Notes: generated by a model not told the origin, from the sequence alone. A stretch of DNA of 56,444 nucleotides from Spirochaetales bacterium (GCA_016926955.1 JAFGNN010000017.1:1-56444); one strand, 5' to 3'. Counted from the first letter of the stretch, positions 13,901 to 21,170 are shown. Program-made: numbers and translations.

Positions 13901-13964
13901 TGTCGGAGAAGAGGATGGTGGCGACGACGCGTTCGCCGTCCTTGAGGTCGGCCGTGTTGGGCAT
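10938..13964 (-). CDS. class III adenylate/guanylate cyclase fused to ATPase and TPR domains
   Basis: A 1008-residue regulator. A class III nucleotide cyclase catalytic domain fills residues ~10-190, with metal-binding aspartates in LFSDMKGFTTLSERM and YIGDALVAVFG. An AAA/STAND ATPase with Walker A GEAGIGKSRLM near 223 and Walker B-like AVIDDAHALD follows, and then TPR-like helical repeats from ~600 to the end. This is the layout of soluble adenylyl cyclase and of cyclase-MalT-like regulators. cAMP versus cGMP cannot be told from sequence by eye. The ATG at 13964 is used; longer in-frame starts lie in the promoter. Its stop overlaps the UDG start, an odd pairing of a second-messenger enzyme with DNA repair genes. 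Confidence 0.88.
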   Translation of the reverse strand: MPNTADLKDGERVVATILFSDMKGFTTLSERMDPEEMDALMGRVFGAFEESIRAHGGMVEKYIGDALVAVFGVTELHEDDSARAIHAALDFLGRLDRLAPKGVELSFRTGIHTGLAATGRRGEHDVVTGHAMSVAQRLEAAARPDSILVSDAVAEKCRDEFQFGEALELRLKGKSETVKAWPVIGLADGVPRDDGPLHGRREQLDELLRAYLRTDPKEGAGFIVTGEAGIGKSRLMASFVAKLRAFPDFASPVLSVRARRYRSRPYAAIVDLVLARLGLAPDSGAEETSAALGRQAGIEPRWISAFTRLVERSDAEGFEASPRERDPEASQALLALLQTLLDPHDRDIFPPLAVIDDAHALDPLSTEFLAYWIRNARVKPFAVLLARESTQSLRDSFPAFRALRIGPLAEGDSRALLMEAWPECPERLIPGLLQAGMGNPLFLREYAAWGRKHRDVTALPPGIQSIFLSRVERYPEAWRDLLLKLSVFMHSFDRESAEVIERRTGGDPDMVAQAFARFTADGVLVEEGGRCRFRLDPFKKALYASLLNHNKKILHGLVADIMLSRERPDAIRLLGHLGRSERFPEAAGLILADPDRNYRVEYLEHLDVLHRALARRDADLAVRVLITKSAILFNTGRIEEAEEELRRIMRIAIARKDDACMGFAYHQICAYNTISCQFQKAVFTAQKALRYYRAAGGRERSVQNVLRHAALAEMLRGNAGEANRLVAQALAVEGGDAFESATARAEILLLSGDYAAALALIDRALAEVEGERAARRAVALDLKLKALWQLCDWTAMTPVARELLAAGSPSDSVASQAHAMLALALHAAGSVVEAEESFRQAEFFADRVRNDFDRIDALRTLAVCRAIAGERRKAESTAREGLVTGLRHSAYWQTFTLLTIMAESKLARDRADEARYFLLEASYLFTSGTLLPAKDAILYYHLASRLLDPSSSAAHRSVAFRLLEDEKARIRDPELVAAFLSTRSFAAVQRDLDAEATAEVRAPEEPSA

Positions 13965-13974
13965 TATGGACGGC

Positions 13975-14003
13975 AGTCTAGTCGATACCCGCGGGGCGGG
14001 CAA
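13975..14003 (-). promoter_or_regulatory. sigma70-type promoter for cyclase-UDG-priA
   Basis: Minus-strand TTGCCC, 17 nt, TAGACT. Only 10 nt separate the -10 from the ATG at 13964, so the mRNA would have a leader of about 4 nt and no ribosome site. Confidence 0.6.
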
Positions 14004-14031
14004 GCGGAGGCGCCCGGGCGGGGCCGAGGGG

Positions 14032-15333
14032 TCAGGGAATCAGGAAGACCTGGAGTATCTGGATGACGGGGAAGATGATGCACACCGCGATGAAAACGAT
14101 CTCGAGGACGAGAGTGCGGTGCTCTGCCAGATCGCCCTTGACGATCTCGTACACGTCCTGCAAGGCCTCGAGGCGGCGCTCGACGCTCCACTTCCAGCCC
14201 TCTGTCGAGAATATCCCGGCCAGGTGGTCGTAGATGCGGCTGTAGTAGAAGTCGCCGATGATCTTCGAGCTGTTCTCGAGGTTTTCCAGCGTGAACAGCG
14301 CGTCGAGCCGCAAGGCCTGGATGGCGGCGAAGCGGCCGGGCAGGTTGCGGAGCCTGCGGCGCTTCTTGCGGGTGTCCGTATAGAAGCTCCGCATGTCCTT
14401 CTCGGCCACGTCGATCCAGCCGTCGAGCATGAGGTCGAGCACGCGCAGTTCGAGCAGCTGGTAGTTCGCGTGTTCGACGATCACGAGGAGATCCTCGTAA
14501 TCGGCGGTCGGGTCGACGATGGCGCAGCGGTCGAGGTCGAAGACGGCGGCCTCGTCGGAGCGGTAGGCGAAGGGATTGGAGAGCGTGCGCCGCACCTCGT
14601 CGTCGTGGAGCGGGGTTCCCCAGGCATCCCCGGAGAGCAGGGTGGCCAGTTCCCGCGACCTCGAGGCGATGAACGCGTGGGGCGTCAAGCCGGTTTCGCC
14701 GAAGCAGAAGGCCGTATAGGATTCCCGTTCCGTCCGCTTGAGGCCGTAGTTCTCGAGCGAGACCGCGCTCCGTATGCGCGCCTGGGTCTGGATGAAGCGG
14801 GCTTCCGCGAAGTCGGAGATCGTGCGGAGGACGCCGCCGAGCGGGTAGAGGCAGTCCTCGGCGTGGTGCAGCTCCTCGAGCGTCGCCGAGAGGCGGAGGC
14901 GCACGATGATGGAGACGACACCTTCGTCGTACAGCTTGGCCTGGGACCACGCGCCGAGGAAAATGCCGGCCGGGGTGACGGCGCCGGCCTCGGCGGCCCC
15001 TCCGGCGTCCATGTCCATCCGGATCGAGGGCGGCAGCACCAGGGTTGGCGGAGCGTCGCGGCGCCTCAAGGGGTTCGGATCGAGGCAGACGTCGTCGCCG
15101 CAATCGAGCTTGGAAAAATCCATCGATCGGCCCACGTCGAAGAGCTCGAAGCGCACGAGCTCGACCGTGCGCCTCGCCTCGCCGGAGGCCGGGGCGGGGA
15201 GGATGCCCGGAGCTGGCTGGGCCTGGCGCGAGCCGCGCGGCCGCTTGGCGGCGACGCCAGAGCCGCGACGGACGCCCGGGCGAGCGAAGGTGGCCGACTT
15301 GGCGCCCTTCGTACCTCCGTCCCCGTCTTTCAT
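14032..15333 (-). CDS. RMD1/YagE (DUF155) family membrane protein
   Basis: A 433-residue protein of unknown biochemical role. The RMD1/DUF155 family includes yeast mitochondrial Rmd proteins and E. coli YagE. The family-like core starts near RFELFDVGRSMDF (about residue 62), and the C-terminal end shows the family arrangement ALQDVYEIVKGDLAEHRT followed by one hydrophobic anchor (EIVFIAVCIIFPVIQIL). The first ~55 residues are basic, low-complexity and variable. The ATG overlaps the stop of the PASTA gene as ATGA, so the two are co-translated. Recognition is from the C-terminal pattern and is less certain than for enzymes here. Confidence 0.65.
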   Translation of the reverse strand: MKDGDGGTKGAKSATFARPGVRRGSGVAAKRPRGSRQAQPAPGILPAPASGEARRTVELVRFELFDVGRSMDFSKLDCGDDVCLDPNPLRRRDAPPTLVLPPSIRMDMDAGGAAEAGAVTPAGIFLGAWSQAKLYDEGVVSIIVRLRLSATLEELHHAEDCLYPLGGVLRTISDFAEARFIQTQARIRSAVSLENYGLKRTERESYTAFCFGETGLTPHAFIASRSRELATLLSGDAWGTPLHDDEVRRTLSNPFAYRSDEAAVFDLDRCAIVDPTADYEDLLVIVEHANYQLLELRVLDLMLDGWIDVAEKDMRSFYTDTRKKRRRLRNLPGRFAAIQALRLDALFTLENLENSSKIIGDFYYSRIYDHLAGIFSTEGWKWSVERRLEALQDVYEIVKGDLAEHRTLVLEIVFIAVCIIFPVIQILQVFLIP

Positions 15334-16334
15334 GGCCGCGCCTCGACGCGGGCCACGTCCCGGCCGAGGACCTGCAGCACGAGCAGGCTGCCTTCCGGAA
15401 CGCTGTACGGAGCCTGGAAAAGCGTGCCGCGGTGCATCACCTGAACGATGGGGGTGCGCACGCCGTCGAGATCCACGTACGAGAGCGTTGCCTTTACGGG
15501 GTAGGGGTACTCGGGCAGCTCCCGGCTGAACAGGCCGCTGACCATGCCGTCCCGCGCGGCATAGGAGGTGGCCACGAGCTTGACCACGTCCGTCTCGGGA
15601 ATGGACGTTCCGGCGGCGGGCGATTGCGAGACGATCTGGCCGGATTTCTCTCCGGCGCGCGCGTCGCGAAGCTCGAAGCTGAAGGACACGCCTGATTTTT
15701 CTATCTGGAGGAAGGCGGCGTCAAGCTCGAGTCCCGAGAAGTCCGGCACCCTGAGCTTCTCGCGCTCGGGGCCTTTGGAAACCACGAAGACGAGCTCGGA
15801 GGGTCCCGCCACGGGCGTTCCCGGGGTCGGGGCCTGCTGGAGTATGGTTCCCGCGGGCTCGCGGGAGAACTCGTAGATCGGGGGTTCGCGGACGGTCATC
15901 AGCGGCCGGCCCGTCGAGAAGAGGTTCTGCAGCTCGAGCTTGACGTCCTCGAGGGTTCGGCCCGAGTAGTCGGCGACCGTGTCGATCACGGGTCCGCGAC
16001 TGATCGTTATGGCTATCCGGCGCCCCGCCTTGACGATGGCGCCCGCTTTCGGGGACTGCTCGAGAACGAGGCCCTTTTCCTTCGGATCCTCGGTGTAGCG
16101 CTGCGTGAGCCGCGGGTACAGCTCCTTTTCCTGGAGCGTGGTCAGGGCCGTCGCCAGATCCATGCCGCGAAGGTCGGGGACGAGGGTCTGCTCGGCGCCG
16201 CGCACCGTGAGGAAGAAGGCCGCCGCGAGGGCGATCATCAGCACGAGGACGAGGGCGACGATGCCGCCGGCGACATACTTGTAATACTCGGGATCGATGT
16301 CGCGCAGCTTGGTAAGGTGGAAGCGGATCTTCAT
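15330..16334 (-). CDS. membrane-anchored PASTA-domain protein without kinase domain
   Basis: A 334-residue single-pass protein: ~20 cytoplasmic residues, one membrane helix (VAGGIVALVLVLMIALAAAFFL), then three PASTA-like repeats outside (starting near LVPDLRGMDLATALTTLQ, VIDTVADYSGRTLEDV and LRVPDFSGLELDAAFLQI), each with the S-P-A/K-A-G type turn. PASTA domains bind peptidoglycan fragments or act as spacers in Ser/Thr kinases and penicillin-binding proteins; here there is no catalytic domain. Treponemes carry a similar stand-alone PASTA protein near fmt/def. It lies 172 nt downstream of fmt and is coupled to the RMD1 gene. Confidence 0.85.
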   Translation of the reverse strand: MKIRFHLTKLRDIDPEYYKYVAGGIVALVLVLMIALAAAFFLTVRGAEQTLVPDLRGMDLATALTTLQEKELYPRLTQRYTEDPKEKGLVLEQSPKAGAIVKAGRRIAITISRGPVIDTVADYSGRTLEDVKLELQNLFSTGRPLMTVREPPIYEFSREPAGTILQQAPTPGTPVAGPSELVFVVSKGPEREKLRVPDFSGLELDAAFLQIEKSGVSFSFELRDARAGEKSGQIVSQSPAAGTSIPETDVVKLVATSYAARDGMVSGLFSRELPEYPYPVKATLSYVDLDGVRTPIVQVMHRGTLFQAPYSVPEGSLLVLQVLGRDVARVEARP

Positions 16335-16381
16335 GGTTCGAGTTCCCCGTGCCAGTCGGTTTCGGGGTGGCTCTGGCAGGA

Positions 16382-16412
16382 TGTCGAAACAGCCATCGGG
16401 CCCGTTTCGACA
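16382..16412. repeat. 9-bp inverted repeat upstream of the PASTA gene
   Basis: TGTCGAAAC and GTTTCGACA flank a 13-nt loop, about 50 nt upstream of the PASTA start. It could be an operator for a dimeric regulator or an mRNA hairpin. No regulator is named by the sequence. Confidence 0.5.
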
Positions 16413-16425
16413 TTACCTTGACCTC

Positions 16426-16466
16426 CGCGATTCCACGGAAAAGCGCAAGCTTTTCGAGGAATCGCG
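16426..16466. terminator. stable hairpin between fmt and the PASTA gene
   Basis: An outer perfect 9-bp stem (CGCGATTCC with GGAATCGCG), a small internal loop and an inner 6-bp stem (AAAAGC with GCTTTT) closed by a four-base loop, GCAA on the plus strand. It lies 41 nt past the fmt stop. There is no T-run after it on the minus strand, so termination is only one possibility; attenuation or mRNA processing are others. Confidence 0.35.
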
Positions 16467-16506
16467 AACCGGGTTCTTGAAATGCCTCGAGTATTCCAAA
16501 AACCCG

Positions 16507-17448
16507 CTAGGCGCCGAGACGGCTCCCGATGAGGTCGCGCACGCCATTGGCGAATTCGCGGAAAGGCAAGGCCTTCCGGGCGCGCAGCTGGAGCCGTCGA
16601 AGCGAGAGCAACCCTCTTCCTGTTTGTACCATCAGACCTCGGCCGCTGTCCAGAGCGAACACGGAGCCCGGCTCGAGGCCGGAGTCCTCGTCGGGGTAGG
16701 GCCGGGACTCGAGCAGCGCGAGCCGCTCACCGCGGAGGAAGGTGAAGGCGCCTGGCCAGGGCTGGAAGGCTCTGACGCGCGCGTCTATCGCGAGCGCGTC
16801 GAGCTTCCAGTCCACGAGGCCGTCATCCTTTCCGAGCTCGCGGCAGTACGTCGCCTTCGAGGCGTCCTGCGGCTCGGGGACCGCGCTCCCGTCCTCGAGC
16901 GCGTCGAGCGCGCGCACGAGCAGCCCGGCGCCGAGCTCGGCGCAACGATCGGAAAGGCTGGCCGTCGTCTCGGTGCCGTCGAGCGCGATGCTCTCGCGCG
17001 CGACGATGTCGCCCGAGTCGAGCTCTGCGGCTATGCGCTGGACGCTCACGCCGGTCTCCGCGTCGCGAGCCAGGATGGCCGCGGGAATGGGCGTGGCGCC
17101 TCGCCAGCGGGGCAGGAGCGAGGGGTGCACGTTGAGCCCCCCCGCGGGGAACAGCGAGAGGAATTTCGGTCCGAAGATGCGCCCGTAGGCGAACGCGACC
17201 AGGATTTCCGCTCCGAGCGGGGCGACGAGCGCGCGCGACCCGGAACCGAGCCGGTCCGGCGTCAGCACAGGGACGCCGGGCAGGATTTCCGCGGCCAGAG
17301 CGCCCACCGCGGTAGGCTCGGGCGTTCCCGATCGTCCTTTGGCGGAGGGAGGGTTCGTGAGCACGCCGACGAGCTCGTGACGGGACGCGGCGAGCGCGCG
17401 CAAGAGAGGCACCGCTATCGCGGGACTGCCGGCGAACAGGACTTTCAC
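16507..17448 (-). CDS. fmt: methionyl-tRNA formyltransferase
   Basis: A 313-residue enzyme that formylates initiator Met-tRNA using 10-formyl-tetrahydrofolate. Catalytic Asn106, His108 and Asp144 lie in NVHPSLLPRWRG and ELDSGDI, and the C-terminal tRNA-binding OB-fold domain follows (FQPWPGAFTF). The N-terminal Rossmann start KVLFAGSPA is typical. GTG at 17448 is the start because the family N-terminus begins there; no strong ribosome site is seen, and coupling from def, which ends 11 nt upstream, is likely. Confidence 0.96.
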   Translation of the reverse strand: MKVLFAGSPAIAVPLLRALAASRHELVGVLTNPPSAKGRSGTPEPTAVGALAAEILPGVPVLTPDRLGSGSRALVAPLGAEILVAFAYGRIFGPKFLSLFPAGGLNVHPSLLPRWRGATPIPAAILARDAETGVSVQRIAAELDSGDIVARESIALDGTETTASLSDRCAELGAGLLVRALDALEDGSAVPEPQDASKATYCRELGKDDGLVDWKLDALAIDARVRAFQPWPGAFTFLRGERLALLESRPYPDEDSGLEPGSVFALDSGRGLMVQTGRGLLSLRRLQLRARKALPFREFANGVRDLIGSRLGA

Positions 17449-17459
17449 GGGACGGGGGC

Positions 17460-17948
17460 CTAGTAGCGCCGGCGCTTTTCGTACTGCGCCAGCACCTTGG
17501 CTTTCGAGGCCTCGGGCAGGCGGTCGACGAAGAGCACTCCGTTCAGGTGGTCGAGCTCGTGCAGGATGACCCGCGCGAGGAGCCCGTCGGCGTCGAGGGT
17601 GAAGGGACGGCCCCGCTCGTTCCAGGCCTGCACGGTAAGCTCCGCCGAGCGCTTGACGTCGGCGTATACCCCCGGGATGGAGAGGCAGCCCTCCTCGAGA
17701 GACACGACGCGCTCGCCCGTGCGAACCAGTTCGGGGTTCACGAAGACGCGCGGAACGTCGTCCTCGACCTGGACCACGAAGACCCGCTTGCCGACCGCGA
17801 CCTGCGGGGCAGCCAGGCCTATGCCGCGCCCGACGCGCATGGCGTCGAACATGCGTTCGATGAAGTCCTTGAGTCCCTGGTCGAAATCCTTGACGGGTTC
17901 GGCAGTGCGGGTCAGAACCTCGGCCCCGATGGTGACTATGTCGAGCAT
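17460..17948 (-). CDS. def: peptide deformylase
   Basis: A 162-residue metalloenzyme removing the N-formyl group from nascent proteins. All three motifs are intact: GIGLAAPQ (42-49), EEGCLSIPG with metal ligand Cys88, and HELDHLNG with ligands His130 and His134 and catalytic Glu131. Length is normal for the family. It is the first gene of def-fmt. GTGCC-free leader sequence upstream includes a TAATTT box that may be its -10. Confidence 0.97.
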   Translation of the reverse strand: MLDIVTIGAEVLTRTAEPVKDFDQGLKDFIERMFDAMRVGRGIGLAAPQVAVGKRVFVVQVEDDVPRVFVNPELVRTGERVVSLEEGCLSIPGVYADVKRSAELTVQAWNERGRPFTLDADGLLARVILHELDHLNGVLFVDRLPEASKAKVLAQYEKRRRY

Positions 17949-18085
17949 CTTTCACTCCAAAAGCGGGAGAACCACGTAGGCACGGAAGGAATGGGAAGGG
18001 TCGGGGGAGAAACCCGAATCCCGTCAATCTCCCGTGGTGTGGATATGGTTCGTTCCGAACAAATTACAGGCGTTGGAGGCGGTGG

Positions 18086-18529
18086 TCAAGGAGCGCGCAG
18101 GTCCGGGGGGAGTTCGAAGCGGTCGCCGACGGCAAGCCCGACCCGCGCGAACCAGCCTTGCGGCACTTCCAGCGCATGGCGGGCGGAGCGTGCCGATTCG
18201 ATGACCTCGAGGCTTTCCGGCCGCATGTCGCGGATCTCGCGGATGGTGCCGTCGGCGGCGAGGAAGGCGATGGACAGGGGAATCTTGGTGTTCTTCATCC
18301 AGAAGGCCATGCGTCGGTCGGAACCGTAGACGAAGAGCATGCCGCGTCCGTCCGGCAGTTCTTCGCGGAACATGAGCCCCTGCTGCTGCTCTTCGGGCGT
18401 GATCGCGAGCTCGGCTACGAGCTCGACGCTTCCTGAACGGAGCGTCACGGTACGGAGCGCGTCGTCCCCCTCGCAGGCGCCGAGGGAAAGGGCTGCAAAC
18501 AGGATCAAGGCGACGGTTGACGCTTTCAT
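18086..18529 (-). CDS. DUF192 family lipoprotein
   Basis: A 147-residue exported protein. The N-terminus (MKASTVALILFAALSLGACEG) has a lipobox LGAC at Cys19, so it is probably lipid-anchored. The rest is a DUF192 domain: TPEEQQQGLMFREELPDGRGMLFVY, the FWMKNTKIPLSIAFL core and a C-terminal HALEVPQGWFARVGLAVGD. The molecular role of DUF192 is unknown. The ATG follows GGGGAGGAA, about 3 nt upstream. A -10 TATACT at 18569-18574 gives a ~33-nt leader. Confidence 0.9.
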   Translation of the reverse strand: MKASTVALILFAALSLGACEGDDALRTVTLRSGSVELVAELAITPEEQQQGLMFREELPDGRGMLFVYGSDRRMAFWMKNTKIPLSIAFLAADGTIREIRDMRPESLEVIESARSARHALEVPQGWFARVGLAVGDRFELPPDLRAP

Positions 18530-18568
18530 GGTTCCTCCCCGAGCCCGACCGGGCGTCCGGCGGGCCAC

Positions 18569-18574
18569 AGTATA
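18569..18574 (-). promoter_or_regulatory. -10 box for the DUF192 gene
   Basis: Minus-strand TATACT in the context GCGCTATACTGTGG, with transcription expected near 18562. No clear -35. Confidence 0.4.
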
Positions 18575-18632
18575 GCGCGGGATCCCGCCCCGGCGGGAGC
18601 GCGGGATGCCACGGCGGGGCCACGATGATACG

Positions 18633-18658
18633 AAAAGCGCTCCCCGGGGGGGGAGCGC
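18633..18658 (-). terminator. intrinsic terminator of rpsU
   Basis: On the minus strand GCGCTCCCC pairs with GGGGAGCGC across a four-base loop and is followed by TTTT. It lies just after the rpsU stop and before the DUF192 promoter. Confidence 0.75.
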
Positions 18659-18685
18659 GTTCGTTCCGTTCAGGAAATGGAGGGA

Positions 18686-18901
18686 TCAGTAGCTCTTGCC
18701 CTGGCTCTTCCTTGACTTTTTGAGGAGCTTGCGGGCGAGGGCCTTTTCCTTGCGGTTCCGGATGGTCGAAGGCTTTTCATAGAATTCGCGCTTCTTCCAC
18801 TCGCGGATGATGCCCTCTTTCTCCACCAAACGCTTGAAGCGCTTGATGGCCTTTTCGAGGCTTTCGCTCTCGTCGACGATAATCTGGCTGATGGTTATCA
18901 C
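18686..18901 (-). CDS. rpsU: 30S ribosomal protein bS21
   Basis: A 68-71 residue basic protein of the small subunit near the anti-Shine-Dalgarno end of 16S rRNA. The family core [19 protein letters not shown] and [14 protein letters not shown] is clear. The start is unusual: there is no ATG, and the in-frame GTG (18901) lies inside the only good ribosome site, GGGGGTGAT. Alignment with E. coli bS21 (MPVIKV) places the first residue at an ATC codon, 18890-18892, 8 nt after the GGGGG. The true start is therefore either GTG at 18901 or, possibly, ATC at 18892. Confidence 0.93.
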   Translation of the reverse strand: MITISQIIVDESESLEKAIKRFKRLVEKEGIIREWKKREFYEKPSTIRNRKEKALARKLLKKSRKSQGKSY

Positions 18902-18923
18902 CCCCTTTCGCGTCGAGGGCGGC

Positions 18924-18953
18924 AGTATATCCGCTCGTCGCCGGGAGAGTCAA
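18924..18953 (-). promoter_or_regulatory. sigma70-type promoter for rpsU
   Basis: Minus-strand TTGACT, 18 nt, TATACT; start of transcription near 18917. The leader before the GTG is only about 16 nt, so rpsU is its own transcription unit. Confidence 0.65.
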
Positions 18954-19040
18954 GCCGTCGGGATCGAGCGGTCCTCTCCCGTTTCCGCCTCGGCGAAGCC
19001 TGCCGCCCGCGCGCCTAAGTGCCATTTCCCGAGATGGATC

Positions 19041-19982
19041 CTAGGGCTTGCGGACCAGGGCTTCGGGGTCGCAGGCCGTGCCGTTGACGCGCAGTTCCCA
19101 GTGCAGGTGCGGCCCCGTGGAGAAGCCCGTGGACCCGACCGCGCCGAGTTCCTCGCCCTGCAGCATCGAGTCGCCCGTCGCGACGGCCAGCGAGTCCAGA
19201 TGCATGAACACGGAGTAGACTCCCGGCAAATGCTCCATGATTACCGTGTTGCCGGTCAGGACGCGGAACTCGGAAAGGACGACCTTCCCCGGACCGGGCG
19301 ATAGCACCGGCGTACCCGTCGGCGCCCCGAAATCGATGCCGTAGTGGGCGGATTCTCCCGCGGGTTTCCCGGACGGGGAAATGTAGCGGCGACGGTCGCC
19401 GAAGTACGCCGTGAAGCGGATGGCGGCGAGCGGCCAGGCGAAGGATGGACCGAGCAGCAGGTCGGGGGCGTGGACGCCAGCCGGGTCGAAATTGCCCAGC
19501 GCCGCCTGATAGCGGATGGACTGCTCCTCGCGTCGCGGGTCGGGGTCGTCGCGGGCGGCGCTCGCCGCGGCGGTGAACCGGACCGTGCTTGCCCGGAACG
19601 AGCGCGGAAGGACCTCGAGGACGCGGCTCGCCGCCACGAAGGCGTCCGGAAGCGACCGGAGCTCGAGACGGTACGCGCCGTGCGCGAGCGTGTCGGGCAG
19701 CCCGAGCGCGAAGCCGAAATTCCGTTCCATCCCCGGAAGGGAAAAGGACGGGGCCCGCGCGATGACGGCGCCGTCCGCGGCGATCAGGCGAAGTTCTCCA
19801 GAGAATCCTGGCTCGAGGACGAACCACGTTGCGAAGACCGGATCCCCGGGACGCGCGCTATTCGGAGCCAGTAACCAGGCGCCCTCGGCCCGCGGGTTGG
19901 CGGAAACCGGCGCCTGCCGGACGAGAAGCAAAAGGAGGGCGGTCGACAGGAGTCTTGCTCTGGTGCCTGTGGTTCGGAACAT
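19041..19982 (-). CDS. exported M23-family metallopeptidase
   Basis: A 313-residue envelope protein. A signal peptide (LLSTALLLLLVRQAPVSA) precedes a ~150-residue beta-rich domain and a C-terminal LytM/M23 zinc peptidase domain. Metal ligands are visible in HYGIDFGAPTG (His and Asp) and HLHWEL (second His of HxH), so the active site looks intact. M23 enzymes cut peptidoglycan cross-links, or act as division and septation factors when degenerate. The ATG is placed where the signal peptide starts; a TACATT box lies only 6 nt upstream and no ribosome site is present, suggesting a leaderless mRNA. Confidence 0.9.
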   Translation of the reverse strand: MFRTTGTRARLLSTALLLLLVRQAPVSANPRAEGAWLLAPNSARPGDPVFATWFVLEPGFSGELRLIAADGAVIARAPSFSLPGMERNFGFALGLPDTLAHGAYRLELRSLPDAFVAASRVLEVLPRSFRASTVRFTAAASAARDDPDPRREEQSIRYQAALGNFDPAGVHAPDLLLGPSFAWPLAAIRFTAYFGDRRRYISPSGKPAGESAHYGIDFGAPTGTPVLSPGPGKVVLSEFRVLTGNTVIMEHLPGVYSVFMHLDSLAVATGDSMLQGEELGAVGSTGFSTGPHLHWELRVNGTACDPEALVRKP

Positions 19983-19988
19983 GGGGCG

Positions 19989-20018
19989 AATGTAGCCCCG
20001 GCCGAAGCCCTTGGGCAA
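19989..20018 (-). promoter_or_regulatory. sigma70-type promoter for the M23 peptidase gene
   Basis: Minus-strand TTGCCC, 18 nt, TACATT, ending 6 nt before the ATG. It is divergent from, and overlaps the zone of, the phosphatase promoter. Confidence 0.5.
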
Positions 20019-20030
20019 GAAGCCCCGTTT

Positions 20031-20059
20031 TTGACGGCGGCACGGCCAGCGTCTAGACT
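20031..20059 (+). promoter_or_regulatory. sigma70-type promoter for the SpoIIE phosphatase gene
   Basis: TTGACG, exactly 17 nt, TAGACT. The ATG at 20067 is 7 nt after the -10, so the transcript is expected to start at or next to the start codon. Confidence 0.7.
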
Positions 20060-20066
20060 GGAAGGC

Positions 20067-21170
20067 ATGGTGGACGCGGGCAGGGAAACTCCGGAGACCG
20101 CGGCGGTCGAGGCCGCCAGCCGATCCGCGCCGAAACCCTTCGCTGCGGGCCTCCTCGCCGCCGCGGCCGGCTTGCTCATCGGCGTTCCCGTGGCGCTGTT
20201 CGCGGTTCTGGTGCCGGGCTTTCCGCGTTGGGCGATTCCGCTCGCCGCCGCGTCGGGCGCGGCAACGGCGGGATTCGTGGCCGCCCGTTCGGCCCGCCGC
20301 TTTGTCGAGCTTGTCCGCGAAGCCGGCGAGCGCGAGCTGAAGCTGGAAAAACGGGTCATCGCCCGCGCAGACGAGCTTTCCGCGGCCTATAACCAGCTGG
20401 CCGACAAGCATGAGTCCATGCGGAAGGAACTCCGGGTCGCCCGGGACATCCAGGGTTGCATAGTCGGGCGGCTTGACCACCTTCCCCCTCGCCCCGAGCT
20501 GGACGTCGCCGCCTGGTACCGCGCGATGGACAACGTCGGCGGCGACCTGTACGACGTCGTTCGCATCGGCCGCAACTCGTACGGATTCCTCATGGCCGAC
20601 GTCGCCGGACATGGCGTTCCTGCCGCCCTCGTCACGGCGCTGGTGAAGGTGGCGTTCGACGGCAAGGCCGCCTGGGGCATACGCCCGGAGGGCGTATGCG
20701 ATGCGGTCAACCGCACCCTGTGCCAGCTGGTCGGAGAGCAGGACCGCTTCGTTACGGCCTGGTACGGCATCCTCGACCTCGAGACGGGACTGCTCCGTTA
20801 CACGAACGCCGGTCATCACCCGCCCGTCCTGATCCGCAAGGACGGCACCATACTGAGGCCGGACACCGAATGCCAACCGCTGGGCATCATCGACGAGGCG
20901 CCATTCTACTCCGTGGAGCTGACCATGAGCCCCGGAGACCGCATGGTGCTGTTCACCGACGGCATCGTCGAGGCGCGGAATTATCTGAAGGAAGAATTCG
21001 GCTACGCCCGTTTCCTCGAAGCCATCGGACGGAATCCGGGCGCCCCGCCGGGGAGCGTCATCGACGGGATACTGGCTGATCTGAACGGATTCCTGATGGG
21101 CGCTCCGCCAGAGGACGATCGGGCGATACTGGCTTTCGAATTCCGGGGCTTCGCCCCGCGACCCGCCTGA
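20067..21170 (+). CDS. membrane-bound SpoIIE-type PP2C phosphatase
   Basis: A 367-residue Ser/Thr phosphatase. Two adjacent membrane helices (residues ~26-72) precede a coiled-coil linker (ELKLEKRVIARADELSAAYNQ) and a PP2C/SpoIIE domain (~120-365). Metal-binding acidic residues are present in GGDLYDVV, MADVAGHGVPAALV, FTDGIVEAR and PEDDRAIL. Such enzymes dephosphorylate STAS antagonists such as the one at 7.8 kb; pairing these two is inference. An alternative GTG start follows the ATG directly. No sensor domain is visible apart from the membrane segment. Confidence 0.9.
   Translation: MVDAGRETPETAAVEAASRSAPKPFAAGLLAAAAGLLIGVPVALFAVLVPGFPRWAIPLAAASGAATAGFVAARSARRFVELVREAGERELKLEKRVIARADELSAAYNQLADKHESMRKELRVARDIQGCIVGRLDHLPPRPELDVAAWYRAMDNVGGDLYDVVRIGRNSYGFLMADVAGHGVPAALVTALVKVAFDGKAAWGIRPEGVCDAVNRTLCQLVGEQDRFVTAWYGILDLETGLLRYTNAGHHPPVLIRKDGTILRPDTECQPLGIIDEAPFYSVELTMSPGDRMVLFTDGIVEARNYLKEEFGYARFLEAIGRNPGAPPGSVIDGILADLNGFLMGAPPEDDRAILAFEFRGFAPRPA

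Noticed and set aside
16330-16352. T-arm-like GGTTCGAGTTCCCC
   Set aside because: It overlaps the PASTA start and leader, and no tRNA cloverleaf can be drawn.
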